Source: Solanum dulcamara
Taxonomy: Eukaryota > Streptophyta > Magnoliopsida > Solanales > Solanaceae
Direction: 5' to 3'
Assembly: GCF_947179165.1 (NCBI RefSeq)
Contig: NC_077239.1
Location: 2,728,001-2,792,000, forward strand
DNA length: 64,000 nt
The notes beneath the pieces are model-generated. The model worked only from the letters and a program-made list of their open reading frames with translations. It was not told the origin of the DNA and did no database searches. This document shows positions 14,301-24,780 of the stretch, piece by piece (within the stretch, counting starts at the first letter, position 1; every line of letters begins with the position of its first letter). The position numbers and the translations under genes were made by a program.

Positions 14301-15663
14301 CCCTGAGGTGATCAACTACTTGAAAAATCACCTAGGTGTTGTTATAACCACAAGTTTCAAAAAGTCTTATAGTCACATGAATGTTATGGCATGTTTATGA
14401 CCACAAGTTTCAAAAGTTCCGTATTTCACTTAAACTTCCCCATTTTAGCCGAGATGAAAAGTTTTTATAACCACATAAATGTCACAAAATGTTTAAGACT
14501 ACGTGTTAGGAAGGTCTTTTTTCTCTCTTAAACTTCCAATTTTACCTTGGATGCGAAAGCTTGTATAGACACAATAATATTATGGCATGTTTAAGACCAG
14601 AAAAAATGACATTATATTCTTGTTAGTCAATCCCAAAAAGGTTGACATCTTTCTAAATTTGAAAACGATTAAGTTTAAACTTCTCACTTTAGCATTAAAG
14701 AAGAAGCTTTAACCATAAATACAAATACTATGACATGTTACAAAAGTTTTACAACCCCCCAAATGCAATGGCACATTTATGACCACAAAATTTTGCAAGT
14801 CCTACTCCCTTGATCCCAGAATACTTGTCACATCTCGCTTCTTAAGAGACAAACTGACTAATGCTCAAAACTAAATTGGACTAGATTGATTTGATATTTC
14901 AAAACTAAAATTACATATTCCAAAACAATTTGAAAGAGTACTACAATTTGCAATTCTTCTCATATAAATATGTTGAAAAATATATTTTAAATGTTCCATC
15001 AAAGTTTCATGTAGTTTGACACCAGAGAAACTAAACATGACGAGTATTTTGGGACATGGGGAGTAATTTTCTTCATATATTTCATCAAACATTACAATTC
15101 AAAGTAGGAAACTCAAAAAACCAAGATACTTTAGTTGTTTTTTTTTTACAATTAACTCTAATAAACAATTCATATATGCTCAGAAAAGGTATGAAACTCG
15201 AAAAACCAGTATACGTTTTTGACAATTAACTCTAATTACAACTCAAATATGCTCAAAAAAGAAACTACAGAGAAAGAAAAAATGCAAACCTAACAGTAGC
15301 AAGGCAACGAAGAACACGACGTTCATGCTTAGACAGCTTAGCATCGGAGGCCTCAATATCATAAACTCCAATAAAACCATCACACATATGTTCCGGCGCA
15401 ATGATTTTCAAATCTAATCGCTCACTTTCCTCGAACGAACGAACACAACTATCCATCGAACTATAAACAATGCCATTAGATTCGAATTTAAGGCCCGGAA
15501 TGTCAATGAGGTTAAACCAAAGAACTTTTTTGAAGTTTGGGCAAAGTTTAAAGCCTTGACTGGAAATTGAAGGCTGTAGCTTCGGCCATAGCTTCGAGAG
15601 ATGGAGACCGGAATCGCCATTGGAGCAGATTTCTTCGAGCGCAGAGTTAACGACGGTATCCAT
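2312..15663 (-). CDS. TFIIIC B-block-binding subunit (tau138/GTF3C1-like), N-terminal half
   Basis: Largest subunit of RNA polymerase III factor TFIIIC, which binds the B box of tRNA genes in the nucleus. Nine exons read on the minus strand: 15663-15290, 13856-13460, 13374-13303, 13196-13143, 11686-11516, 6293-5691, 5600-4857, 3760-3476 and 2467-2312. All are bounded by GT/AG, all junctions stay in frame, and they sum to 2856 nt (952 codons). The ATG at 15663 opens with [19 protein letters not shown], typical of plant homologues. Residues about 125-165 form the B-block winged helix ([20 protein letters not shown]). A second winged-helix-like block spans the exon 5/6 junction, and a third opens exon 7 ([16 protein letters not shown]). 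A low-complexity linker fills exon 6. Exon 9 has [17 protein letters not shown] and an Asn/Leu-rich helix. Plant homologues are roughly 1,800-1,900 residues, so about half is missing at the left. No coding damage is visible. Boundaries were chosen by eye; the family call is firm, exact ends less so. Confidence 0.87.
3931..4051. mobile_element. 121-bp foldback MITE in TFIIIC intron 7
   Basis: The ends are an imperfect inverted repeat of about 30 bp: CTATGTTTCTCAGAATCTTC at the left matches the reverse complement of the right end (GAGCAACATAG). The centre is also palindromic (GTGTCGGATCCTCC against GGAGGATTCAACAC). Flanks CCAGTTTT and CCAGCTTTT look like an 8-9 bp target duplication, which fits a Mutator- or hAT-type element. 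Half-copies of the same sequence recur near 22675-22735 and 23645-23720. Confidence 0.7.
6515..7570 (-). mobile_element. L1-type LINE 3' end in TFIIIC intron 5
   Basis: The minus strand encodes the C-terminal end of an L1-type ORF2. First comes the part after the reverse transcriptase ([15 protein letters not shown] near 7438), then the zinc-binding domain called zf-RVT ([18 protein letters not shown] at 6975-6920), ending near 6608. One in-frame TGA at about 7085 separates the two blocks, and the frame continues open on either side. A short A-rich tail (poly-T on the plus strand, about 6506-6521) marks the 3' end. The 5' end is truncated near 7570, where the chromovirus remnant starts within about 60 bp. 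A 5'-truncated, inactive copy. Confidence 0.82.
7625..10883 (+). mobile_element. Ty3/gypsy chromovirus remnant, 5'-truncated, with 3' LTR
   Basis: Plus-strand relic in TFIIIC intron 5. In order: aspartic protease ([14 protein letters not shown] at 7633), reverse transcriptase (8008-8640; [20 protein letters not shown] and [13 protein letters not shown]), RNase H (8835-9180), integrase zinc-binding region ([18 protein letters not shown] near 9256), a decayed integrase core (9400-9900) and a C-terminal chromodomain-like piece ([18 protein letters not shown], about 10310-10370). Many stops and frameshifts break the reading frames. The 5' LTR, primer site and gag are absent; the 3' LTR survives. 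The chromodomain places it among the chromoviruses, perhaps the Reina clade. Confidence 0.85.
10426..10883 (+). repeat. 3' LTR of the chromovirus remnant
   Basis: 458 bp, begins TGTTATGATC after a purine tract (GGGAGAGGGTA) and ends GGTCACAACA, so the termini are TG...CA with matching TGTT/AACA. It contains a TATA-like TATAAATACA near 10584. No second copy is visible in the window. Confidence 0.7.
10955..11095 (-). mobile_element. tRNA-derived SINE in TFIIIC intron 5
   Basis: On the minus strand an A-box-like TTTAGTCTAATGGTAAGA (about 11091-11074) is followed about 45 bp later by a B-box-like GGTTCAAATTT (11027-11017). That is the internal polymerase III promoter layout of Solanaceae SINEs. 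The 3' end runs into a poly-C tract at 10960-10978 and its boundary is uncertain. Confidence 0.5.
11690..13142. other. TFIIIC intron 4, no gene seen
   Basis: AT-rich intron between exon 5 and exon 4 of the TFIIIC gene. No coding pattern, clear transposon end or RNA gene was recognised. Confidence 0.5.
14330..14800. repeat. Degenerate tandem repeat in TFIIIC intron 1
   Basis: A unit of roughly 110 bp recurs about four times. Each copy carries the phrase 'ATGGCATGTTTATGACCACAAG' in diverged form (near 14385, 14490, 14585 and 14775) with a following TTTCAAAAGT/TTAAACTTCC block. Copies are much diverged. Confidence 0.55.
14805..15063. mobile_element. Stowaway-type (Tc1/mariner) MITE in TFIIIC intron 1
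   Basis: 259 bp flanked by TA dinucleotides (14803-14804 and 15064-15065). It starts CTCCCTTGATCCCAGAATAC and ends GTATTTTGGGACATGGGGAG, an inverted repeat of the classic CTCCCTCCGTCCC type. TA target sites and these termini are diagnostic of Stowaway MITEs. Confidence 0.8.
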
Positions 15664-16553
15664 CGGACGGAGCAAAATTCATTACTGCGAACTTAAACTT
15701 AAAAGGGCGTTTATAAATAAAAATAAAAAAATAAAAAGGGAAATTTGAGCCAATAGGATTTTGTTTACCTCGTAATATGTAATAAGGATCGTTTGACATG
15801 TTTAGAATCAGGTTGACGATTTGGATAAAGATCCATCAAAATGGAAATATCAAATTAAATTAATTTGTTTAAATTAATTAATTTTTATTTGATTTGATTT
15901 TAATAATTTAATAATTAATTAAATTTATTTAATTTTAATTTTGATCAATAATCAATTAAAATTGACTCGTGAACACCCCTATTTAGAATTATGCAGGATT
16001 TAGTGTTATATAAATTAGTTGTGAGAAAATTTATTGAGCATTATTTTATGAAAGGATTAGTTACAAAGAATTTAGTTATTCGTGTATTATTTATTCTACT
16101 TTTTTTTTGCATAAAATTGTACGTAGATTCCTTCATAACCTTTACATGTATTAGTATAAAATTGTATATAGATTCCCTCATAAATTTTATATGTATTAGT
16201 TATGAGAGTTTTTAATTAAATTGCAAATCAACTATTATATTAATTTTATACATGAATAATTTAACTTATAACCAGCTAACAAACGTTGTTATTTATGTAG
16301 GATTTAATACATGCATAACTCATCTCCAAATTAGTTACCAAACGACCCCTGAGGAGTTGTCTAGCCCATAATTAACAATTATTACTGGGATAAGTTATCT
16401 CTTCGTGAAAGTAGAATAGTAATCCAACGATAACTTATCTTGAGATAAAGTATGTAAGATATATAACAAAAATATCCACTTACATTCTTTTTTATACATC
16501 ACTTTTTACATTCATGTATATTAACATAATTTCTAACAGTATTTATAATAGCA
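15664..16553. promoter_or_regulatory. Upstream region of the TFIIIC gene
   Basis: About 0.9 kb separates the TFIIIC start codon (15663) from the copia element. It is AT-rich, holds a 173-bp MITE at 15809-15981 and shows no gene. The promoter must lie here, but no convincing TATA box could be assigned, as is common for housekeeping genes. Confidence 0.4.
15809..15981. mobile_element. 173-bp hAT-like MITE upstream of TFIIIC
   Basis: Flanked by a perfect 8-bp duplication TTTAGAAT (15801-15808 and 15982-15989). The right end GTGAACACCCCTA is the terminus shared with the elements at 30400 and 46234; the left end CAGGTTGACGATT is a diverged partner. The interior is nearly pure A/T with self-complementary runs. 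The 8-bp duplication fits hAT. Confidence 0.7.
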
Positions 16554-16558
16554 TTCAC

Positions 16559-17092
16559 TTTGGGGTCCAGCCCGTTCTTTTCTTAGTCAATTATTATTGC
16601 AAGGATGGCAGCAAATTGTCAAAAGGAAAGCAGCAAATGTTGAATGAAAAATTATTGCCTGCAATTTGCAATTGCAAAGGTCAAAGAAAGTGACATAATT
16701 TTTTGACAAATTGTGATCACCTATAAAAGGAGCTTTTCAGCTCCTCATTATAGTCACATCAAATTCACAAACAGAGAGAAAACTATTTAGAGAGTTGTGA
16801 GATTTCCATAGATTATATATAAGAAAATAGTATGTGAAAAAAAATATAGTGTGAGTGATATTTTAGTAAGGTAGGAAACCAAAAGAGTGTTATTTTTTTT
16901 GAGTGTGCGGTAGTCATTTTTGAGTATTATATTCGGTATTATCCAGTGTAAAATTCCTTACTATAGTGATATCAGTTGCTCCTCTTGGCCCGTGGTTTTT
17001 CCCTTATTTGGATTTTCACATAAAATTTTTGGTGTCATTATTTTTTCCATTTTATTTCTATTATTTTTGAGCATATGTATTTTTTCCCGACA
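16559..17092 (+). repeat. 5' LTR of the copia element
   Basis: 534 bp, aligning along its length with 21216-21769. It starts TTTGGGGTCC where the 3' LTR has TGTGGGGTCC (terminal TG mutated). Its last 30 bp differ: the 3' LTR ends TAGTCTACGTTTTCCAACA while this copy ends TTTTTTCCCGACA. It contains a TATA-like CTATAAAAGG near 16730. Confidence 0.85.
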
Positions 17093-17095
17093 AAC

Positions 17096-17107
17096 TAGTA
17101 TCAGAGC
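17096..17107 (+). other. Primer-binding site of the copia element
   Basis: TAGTATCAGAGC matches, with one change, the TGGTATCAGAGC complement of initiator methionine tRNA used by most plant copia elements. It begins a few bases after the 5' LTR. Confidence 0.75.
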
Positions 17108-17212
17108 AAGATTTTATCTAAATATGCTCTGTGATTGCACCATAATCTGAACTTCCACATCAAAAAAGATTTACTTTGATTTGCAATAGTTATATTTTTT
17201 GGGAGAAAACGA

Positions 17213-20200
17213 TGGAAGCCAACACTAGCAGAATGGTTACTTTAAATGGTGTTAATTATGTCATTTGAAAGGGGAATATGGAACATCTGTTTTATGTCAA
17301 AAATTTATCAACTAGTCTTTACCACTGTAAAGCATGATAATAAAACAGATGAAGACTGAAATCTATTGCATAAACAGGTGTGTGAATTTATTAGGTAATA
17401 GGTTGGCGATAATGTGTTGAACCATATTTCTGGGGAGACATATACCCGTACCATATGGGAGCATCTTGAAAGCTTGTATGCTCGGAAGACTGGAACAATA
17501 AAATATTCTTAATAAAGCAGATGTTAAGTTTAAAATATCATGATGGTTCTCCGATGATAGATCACCTGAATAATTTTCAGAGAATCATGAATCAGTTGTC
17601 TATTATGGACATTAAATTTGACGAAAAAATTCAAGGCTTGCTTCTACTTGGTTCCCTGCCAGACTCTTGGGAAATATTTAGAACTTTATTGTTAAATTCT
17701 GCTATGAATGGTATGATCTCTATGAATTTCGCCAAGAGTAGTGTATTGAACTAAGAGATGAGAAGAAAATCTCAAGGTTCTTCTTCTTCATCAGATATCC
17801 TGGTAACTGGCTCTAGGGAAGAAAAAAATCGTGGTTCTCAAAATAGAGAACATAGAAGAAGCAAATCCAGAGGTAGACTTAAGGATATTGAGTGTTATCA
17901 CTGTGGCATGAAAGGGTACACAAAGAAGTTCTGCCGAAAATTTAAGAGGGAGAACAGAGGCAAAGAGGAAAATAAAGAAGATGGCAATGAAAATTGCCTG
18001 GCCACTGTCTCCACTGAAAATCTTGTTACAGTCCTTGATGTAGATCTGATAAATATTGCTTGTGATGAGTCAAGTTGAGTTGTGGATACTGGTGCCGCAT
18101 CTCATGTGACATCAAGAAATGACTTTTTCTCTTTCTATACTCCTGGTGATTTTGGAGCCTTGAGTATGAGTAATGAGACTGTATCTAGGGTGGTTGGTGT
18201 TGGTACAATTTTTTTGGAAACTAGTATTGAAACTAAACTAGTTTTAAACAATGTAAAACATGCACCTGATATTCGTCTGCACCTAATTTCTGTTGGTGTT
18301 CTAGATGATGAAGGATATGTTAGTACCAATGATGGTGGAAAGTAGAAACTCATCAAGGGTTCCTTGGTTGTGGCTCATGGTAACAAACGTCGTGGTCTAT
18401 ACTGGACTATGGCTTCTACTTGTGCCAATATAGTGAATGCAGTTGAGAGCGATAACTCCTCAATGTTATGGCATAAGAGGCTTAGCCACATCAGTGAGAA
18501 AGGACTTAATGTTCTAGCCAAGAAGAAATTGTTATCAGATTTCCAAAGTGCTAAATTAGAAAAGTGTGAGCATTGATTGGCTAGAAAACAAAATAGAATT
18601 TCCTTTAAGTCTAACCCTCCTTCAAGAAAGATAGAGTTGCTTGAGTTGTGCACTCTGATTTATGCGGTCCAATAAAGACAAGGACTCTAGATGGTGCACT
18701 TTACTTTGTCGCTTTTATTGATGACTTCTCAAGAAAACTTTGGGTCTATGTCTTGAAGACTAAAGGCTAAGTGTTGGGTGTCTTTAAGCAGTTTCAGGCT
18801 TCAGTTGAAAGAGAAACTGGAAAGAAACTGAAATGTATTCGTATTGATAATGGTGATGAATATTGTGGACAATCTGACGAATTCTGCAAGCATCAAGGTA
18901 TTAGACATCAGAAAACTCCTCCTAAGACTCCTTAGTTTAATAGGTTGGCTGAGAGGATGAACAAGACCTTGATGGAAAGAGTTAGATGTTTGCTTTCTAA
19001 AGCAAAGTTGCCTAACTCCTTTTGGGGTGAAGCCTTATTGACCGCTGCACATGTTATTAACTTATCTCTTGTTTTTGATTTTCAAAGTGATGTTCCAAAT
19101 AAAGTTTGGTAGGGGAAAAGATGGTTCTTATGACCATTTGAGAGTATTTTATTGCAAAGCTTTTGTACATGTGCCGAAAGATGAGAGGTCAAAGTTAGAT
19201 TCCAAGACAAGGCAGTGCATCTTTGTTGGATATGGCTTTAATGAATTTGGTTACAGGCTATATGACCCAATTAAGAAGAAGCTCGTGAGAAGCCGTGAAA
19301 TTGTCTTCATGGAGAATTAAACTATTGAAGATATTGACAGAGCCCGGAAGTTAGAATCTTCAACTTCTGATGACTTAGTCCATCTTGATCAAGTTCCTTA
19401 TACAAGTGTGCATGACGTTGATAGGCTTGATGATCATGGTGATGCTCAGAATCAAGTCCCAGATCAACATGTTGATGCTGATGATAACAATGATGTTGTT
19501 ATTGATAATGCTCCTGCTCATGAAATTATGGACGCATCAAATGTTCCTTTTAGGAGGTCCACAAGATAATGTATTCCTTCCTTTCGTTATTCACCCACTT
19601 ACTACTCATTGATAGGGGTGAACCTGAGTGTTATGAGGAGGCAATGGAAGATGAACATAAGGAATAATGGATTGAATCCATGCAAGCTGAGATGAAATCC
19701 TTGCATGAGAACCACACTTATAAGTTGGTGAAATTGCCTAAGGGCATGAGATCTTTGAAGAACAAGTTGATGTTTAAAGTCAAAGTTGAAGAACACAACT
19801 TGAAGCCCAGATACAAAGCTAGATTGGTTGTTAAAGGATTTGATCAAAGGAAGAGTATTGACTTTGATGAAATATTTTCTCTTGTCGTGAAAATATCCCC
19901 CATTAGTATAGTTCTTGGTTTAGATGCTAGTCTTAATTTAGAGATTGAGCAGATGGATGAGAAGATGGATTTTCTTCATGGTGATCTAGAAGAAGAGATT
20001 TATATGAAACAACCTGAGGGATTCAAAGTAAATGGTAAAGAAAATTTTGTGTGCAAACTCAAAAAGAGTCTCTACGGGTTAAAGCAAGCTCTTAGACAGT
20101 GATACAAAAAGTTTGAATCTGTTATGAAGGAGCACGGCTACAAGAAGACTTTTTCAGATCATTATGTATTTGTACAAAAAATTTCTGACGATAATTTTAT

Positions 20201-21143
20201 CATCATCTTGCTATGTGGATGATATGTTGATTGTGGGCAGGAAAACTTCCAAGATTGACGAGTTGAAGAAAGAGTTGTCTAAGTCTTTTTCTATGAAAGA
20301 CTTGGGTCATGTCAAACAAATTTTGGGCATGAAAATTACTCATCTCAAGGATGAAAAGAAGATTTATTTATCACAAGATAAGTACATTGAACGTGTACTG
20401 AAGCGCTTCAATATGAAGAATGCTAAGCCTGTCTTGCTGGTCATACGAAGTTGAGCAAGAAGATGTGTCCTACAGCTAGGGAGGAAAAAGAGAGCATGGC
20501 TAAAATTCCATATTCCTCCATCGTCGAAAGTCTAATGTATGCAATGGTATGTACTAGACCTGATATTGCTTATGCAGTTGGTGTTGTCAGCAGATTTTTC
20601 GACAATCCAGGAAATCAACATCGGGAAGCTGTAAAGTGGATACTCAAGTATCTAAGAGGAAACTCAGATAAATGTTTATGTTTGGGAAGATCAAATCCAA
20701 TCTTGAAGGGCTATACAGATGCTAATATGGTAGGTGACCTTGATAATAAAAAATCCACTACAAGATATTTGTTTACTTTTTCAGAAAGAGCTATATTATG
20801 GTAGTCGAAGTTGAAGAAGTGTGTTGTACTATCTACAACTGAAGCTGAGTATATTGTGGCTACTGAAGCTGGCAAGGAGATGATATGGCTCAAGCAATTT
20901 CTTCAAGAGCTTGGCTTGCATCAGAAGAAGTATGTCGTCTATTATGACAGTCAAAGTGCAATAGACTTGAGCAAGAACTCTATGTACCATGGAAGGACAA
21001 AATACATAGATGTGAGATATCACTAGATTCGAAAAAATATAAGAGACGAATCTTTGCAGGTTGAAAAAATCTCTACAAATGAGAACCCTGCAGATATGCT
21101 GACCAAAGTGGTAACAAGGAACAAGTTCAAATTATGTAAATAA
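17213..21143 (+). pseudogene. copia gag-pol polyprotein, decayed
   Basis: The gag ATG at 17213 (MEANTSRMVTLNG) opens a frame broken within 20 codons. The zinc knuckle at about 17900-17940 reads CYHCGMKGYTKKFC: the usual His is Tyr, so this zinc site is damaged. Protease: VVDTGAASHVT at 18079. Integrase: LWHKRLSHISEKGL (18466), then a DFSRK-type core to about 19100. Reverse transcriptase: 19680-20450, with YVDDML at 20212. RNase H: STTEAEYIVATEAGKE (20832) and YDSQSAIDLSKNSMYHG (20942). The frame ends at TAA 21141-21143. Open blocks are separated by stops and frameshifts. Confidence 0.92.
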
Positions 21144-21215
21144 CTTGTTGGCATGAGCTCTCTCTAATAAAACGAAGATACCTCCTTCTAGTGAATGGGA
21201 CTGGAGGGGGAGATT

Positions 21216-21769
21216 TGTGGGGTCCAACCCCTTCTTTTCTTAGTCAATTATTGCTGCAAAGGTGACAACAAATTGTCAAAAGGAAAGCAACAAATGTTGA
21301 ATGGAAAATTGTTGCCTGCAATTGCAAATTGCAAAGGTCAAAGAAAGTTGCATAATTTTTTGACAAATTGTGAACATTTCACCTATAAAAGGAGCTTTTC
21401 AGCTCCTCATTATAGGCACATCAAATTCACAAACAGAGAGAAAACTATTTAGAGAGCTGTGAGGTTTTCATAGATTATATATAAGAAAATAGTCTGTGAA
21501 GAAAAATAGAGTGTGAGCGACATTTTAGTAAGGTGAGAAATCAAAAGAGTGTTATTCCTTTTGAGTGTGTGGTAGTCATTTTTGAGTATTGTATTCGGTA
21601 CTACCCAGTGTAAAATTCCTTACTATAGTGATATCAGTTGCTCCTCTTGACCCGTGGTTTTTTCCTTATTTGAGTTTTCATGTAAAATTTTTGGTGTTAT
21701 TATTTTTTCCATTTTATTTCTACTATTTTTGATCATATATATTTTCGTGTTAGTCTACGTTTTCCAACA
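21216..21769 (+). repeat. 3' LTR of the copia element
   Basis: 554 bp, starts TGTGGGGTCC directly after the purine tract TGGAGGGGGAGAT and ends TTTTCCAACA, with proper TG...CA termini. Confidence 0.88.
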
Positions 21770-21774
21770 TTCAC

Positions 21775-23980
21775 AAGCTTAATTAATCATTGTTTTAGGG
21801 TTCAAAACATACGACGATAATCAATACAATGGCAGGGAATGATGAAGGGGTTATGGCAACCAGAGGTGACAATGGAAGCTTGTGTTTTGGGGATTGGACA
21901 AGCGGTCACAATTTTTCATCAAGCTCGAATAATGGTTCAACCCGGGTCCTCTATGGATACTGAGGCTGCTATATAGGCTCTCACATATGATGTTACTGGT
22001 ACGAGATTTAGAGCCCGTTTGGATTGACTTATAAGTTGTTGAAAATAATTTTTTAATGAGTGTTTGAGTAGTCAATTTAAAATTATTTTATGCTTAAAAT
22101 AAGTAATCAGTGGGTCTATTTGACTTAACTTATCCAAAACATCTTATAAGCTGGAAAAAAAATAAGTTGGGAACCAAACTTTACTTGTGAGGCTGACAAG
22201 ATCATAAAGATGTGGAAACGAGATGAAATTAAATTTACAAAATAATATTCGTTTTTTCTTTTCTTTTTGGTTTACGAGTTGATGTTGAATTTTTATTCCA
22301 AAGTTTCATTTTTAGTGTTGCAAAATTTTGATTCCTGATATTTACTTTTCTTTATTGTTTAGTTTTTATAGGCTATTTGCCTTTTCTTTTCTACGTGAAG
22401 CAATAATGAAAAATTCACTTATTTTTTTTCGTATCAATTTATATAGTGATATTTGAATTTTAAAGGCCAAACTAGTTTTTGGTTAAAAGAACTCATTTTT
22501 GTAGCCAGCAGCTTCATGTAATTAATTAGCATGGCCTCTTTACTTCTTATAATTATAAGTTGACTAGTTACATTATAATAAGTTCATAAAAACTAAAAAG
22601 AAGTCAAAAGATTGTTTTCTAGCTGAGTTTAGGTACACTAGTTGTCGTACCCATATTGAATTTTTCAAAAGTAGTGCATGCTTGAAGGATCTGATACGGT
22701 TGAGTTGCCGTTTGTTGAAGGATCCGAGCAACATAAGTTGAAACTCAATTTTTTTTTTCCAATTGAGTCAATTGTTTTACAAACTATCAAAATACACTTG
22801 AAGTAATAGAAATATTTAAAAATAGAATTAAGACTTTACCTGATTGAGTATATCAATTAGAGTATCATTTTTACTTGTATAATATTTTATAGTACTTTTA
22901 ATTACAAAATAGGTTTAAATCATCAATATTATAGTGATCACTTTAGAAGACATCCAAAGTTAAAACAATGTATTTTTAAATTTAATTGTTTGATAATCTT
23001 ATTAGTTTGAACTCAAAATGTCTAAGAAGTCTCAAAGAATTGAAGACACTTTTTATAAAGTTAATGTTAAAATATGATTGACTCAAATTGAAGTAAATTA
23101 GATAAATTAAAGTGAATTAGACAAATTAAAAAGTAGAAAGTAACTGCAAATTTAATTGCCTACAACTTTGATTTATAATTACATGAATTGTAATATAAGA
23201 AAATAATAAATTTTTAAGAATATGTGAATAATGATTGGTAAAAGATTGACCGCAAACTATTTTTTTAAAAAAGTAATACTAACAATAAATACATTAACTT
23301 TAAAAAATAGTTTAAATATACTTTTGATCTAAATATACCTTTTCTATTATGCTTTCGATCCAAATATAACCTCTATTATATTTTGATATAAATTTGTCCT
23401 TAATTATAAGGGATGCAGGTCAAGCTCATAATCAAATTATCCACACCTAATTTAGTATCCAACATTTTAAGAAATCCACTCATTTAACTCGATCTTATAT
23501 ATTTTCACTATTTTTCATCTTCTTCTTCTCTTTTCAATACCCAATACTTCCTTGGAATTAATTTATTATCGACTGTCAAAGTGAATAATCATTCTTCCAC
23601 AAGAAATTTGAATTGGGTTATATGTGTCGACCATGCTAGGCTCCTGAACAAAAAATAGTGCATGTTTGAAGAATCTGACACGTACGGTTGAGTTGCTGCT
23701 GTTTGTTGAAAGATCCCGGAGTAACATAGATTGAAACAAGGGTAAGGAAGAATTTGAGACATATAAAGATCAAGTTATAGGATGAATCAGATTGATCTAG
23801 CTCATTATATGTACTCTAGCTGTCCCAGTTTACGAGGTTTAAGAAATATATATGAGAAAACTTTGCAGTATGTATCACATGGAGTAATTAACATGGCCTC
23901 TTTTGCTCCTTGCAATTATAAGATGACTAGTCATATCAAATAAGCTGACAATAAAACGCCTAAAGGCTCTTGGCTAGCTC
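21775..23980. other. AT-rich intergenic region
   Basis: No gene recognised. A MITE-like stretch near 22010-22175 starts GAGCCCGTTTGGATTGAC and contains ACTTATAAGTTG and CTTATAAGCTGG, typical of short Solanaceae transposon relics. Half-copies of the foldback MITE at 3931 occur near 22675-22735 and 23645-23720. Confidence 0.5.
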
Positions 23981-23983
23981 AGT

Positions 23984-24098
23984 ATGTCTGGAAGCGCAGG
24001 AGAACGTTCGTTTGCTTATATTATTACCAGTATTCGATATTGGGTCATTCATAGCATTACTATACCTTCCCTATTCATTGCGGGTTGGTTATTTGTCA
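23984..24098 (+). pseudogene. psbE: Nuclear plastid DNA: 5' end of chloroplast psbE
   Basis: The translation from the ATG at 23984 begins [20 protein letters not shown] and continues through the haem-ligand region VIHSITIP to AGWLFV. This is the first 38 or so residues of cytochrome b559 alpha subunit (PsbE), a highly conserved chloroplast protein, with two visible substitutions (Ala for Thr at residue 5, Tyr for Asp at residue 12). Plastid identity stops after TTATTTGTC(A), where PsbE would continue into STG. Only about 115 bp, lacking most of the gene, so non-functional. The left edge close to 23982 is inferred from where the match starts. It abuts and overlaps the 3' end of the PADRE gene on the other strand. 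Confidence 0.9.
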
Positions 24099-24610
24099 AA
24101 TTCGGGTATATTTTCAAGAATAGGCTTCCATCCTTTACCTTGATCAGTACTATAATCCTCGATAACATAACTCTTTATTTTGTTTGTGATGATTTGTTCT
24201 TCCTTAACACGACGTTGCACGATGTGATCAAGTGTAATTGATCCTCCTTCAGTGCTCATCAACAAAGCTTGAAGCTCTTTTTTACTAATAACAAGTTTAA
24301 TCCTTAGAGCCTCTATTTTTGGCTTAGCTTTTTCTTCAACTAATAATTGATCATCAGCAAACTTGACCTTCTTTTTTGTGGTTGGTTTTGGTATAGGTAA
24401 TATAGGCAAAAGATAGTAAATTTTTCCTCTTAGCATGTCATCATTTGGTAGAAGATTTTGATTAATGACTTGTAGGGAATTAGAAATTACATGGCTAGGA
24501 AATTGTGATAAAATTTGATGGACTTTGATGGGAGATTTGTATTCAAGAATCTTCCCATCTGTTTTTATCACTTTGACAACTTTTTCTTGAAGAACTATGC
24601 AATTTCCCAT
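24089..24610 (-). CDS. PADRE (DUF4228) family protein, copy 1
   Basis: 173 residues in one exon. The N terminus [14 protein letters not shown] carries Gly2 and Cys4, the usual signal for myristoylation and palmitoylation, so membrane association is likely. The conserved core follows ([17 protein letters not shown], then [20 protein letters not shown] at about 55-72), then one [10 protein letters not shown] motif, a charged variable part with [12 protein letters not shown], and a C-terminal [17 protein letters not shown] genes generally respond to pathogen and abiotic stress; their biochemical role is not settled. The last sense codon (AAA) and the TAA stop (24091-24089) lie in the psbE-derived sequence, replacing the His-stop ending of the paralogue at 33371. 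A TATA box lies about 95 bp upstream. It appears intact. Confidence 0.88.
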   Translation of the reverse strand: MGNCIVLQEKVVKVIKTDGKILEYKSPIKVHQILSQFPSHVISNSLQVINQNLLPNDDMLRGKIYYLLPILPIPKPTTKKKVKFADDQLLVEEKAKPKIEALRIKLVISKKELQALLMSTEGGSITLDHIVQRRVKEEQIITNKIKSYVIEDYSTDQGKGWKPILENIPEFDK

Positions 24611-24697
24611 TGTTGTGTTTATGTGTAGATATGTGTAAAATTAAGCTGGCTTTGATATGTGGAAGGTTTGTTTGGGAATTTGGAGATGCATAGGTGT

Positions 24698-24780
24698 TCT
24701 TTATATAGGAAATGAGCTAACTTGATTGTAAAATATCTGGGAAGAACCAAATTAGCACTTTGGACCCCACCTTGTTGGAT
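24698..24780 (-). promoter_or_regulatory. Promoter of PADRE copy 1
   Basis: On the minus strand TATATAA lies at 24707-24701. Further upstream, 24754-24779 (plus strand AGCACTTTGGACCCCACCTT, then GTTGGA) is almost identical to the block in front of PADRE copy 2. Its minus-strand core GGTGGGGTCC resembles TCP-factor sites, but that reading is tentative. Confidence 0.55.

Larger units (their letters stand above)
16559..21769 (+). mobile_element. Ty1/copia (Tnt1/Tork-like) LTR retrotransposon, complete but inactive
   Basis: A 5.2-kb element with two LTRs (16559-17092 and 21216-21769), flanked by the 5-bp duplication TTCAC (16554-16558 and 21770-21774). Internal order is gag, protease, integrase, reverse transcriptase, RNase H, which is the copia order. 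A primer-binding site lies at 17096-17107 and a polypurine tract at 21203-21215. Multiple stops and frameshifts make it inactive. It landed about 900 bp upstream of the TFIIIC start codon. Confidence 0.93.

Noticed and set aside
17096..17107. tRNA gene signal near the copia and gypsy leaders
   Set aside because: The matches are the short primer-binding sites only, with no tRNA fold around them.
21838..22000. Possible gene start just right of the copia element (ATGGCAGGGAATGATGAAGG)
   Set aside because: The frame stops within about 45 codons without a recognisable motif or splice donor; it may be an old gene remnant but cannot be supported.
24110..24241. Fusion protein of PsbE with following plus-strand sequence
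   Set aside because: After about residue 38 the frame simply reads the antisense of the PADRE gene; no plastid transit signal or promoter is visible.
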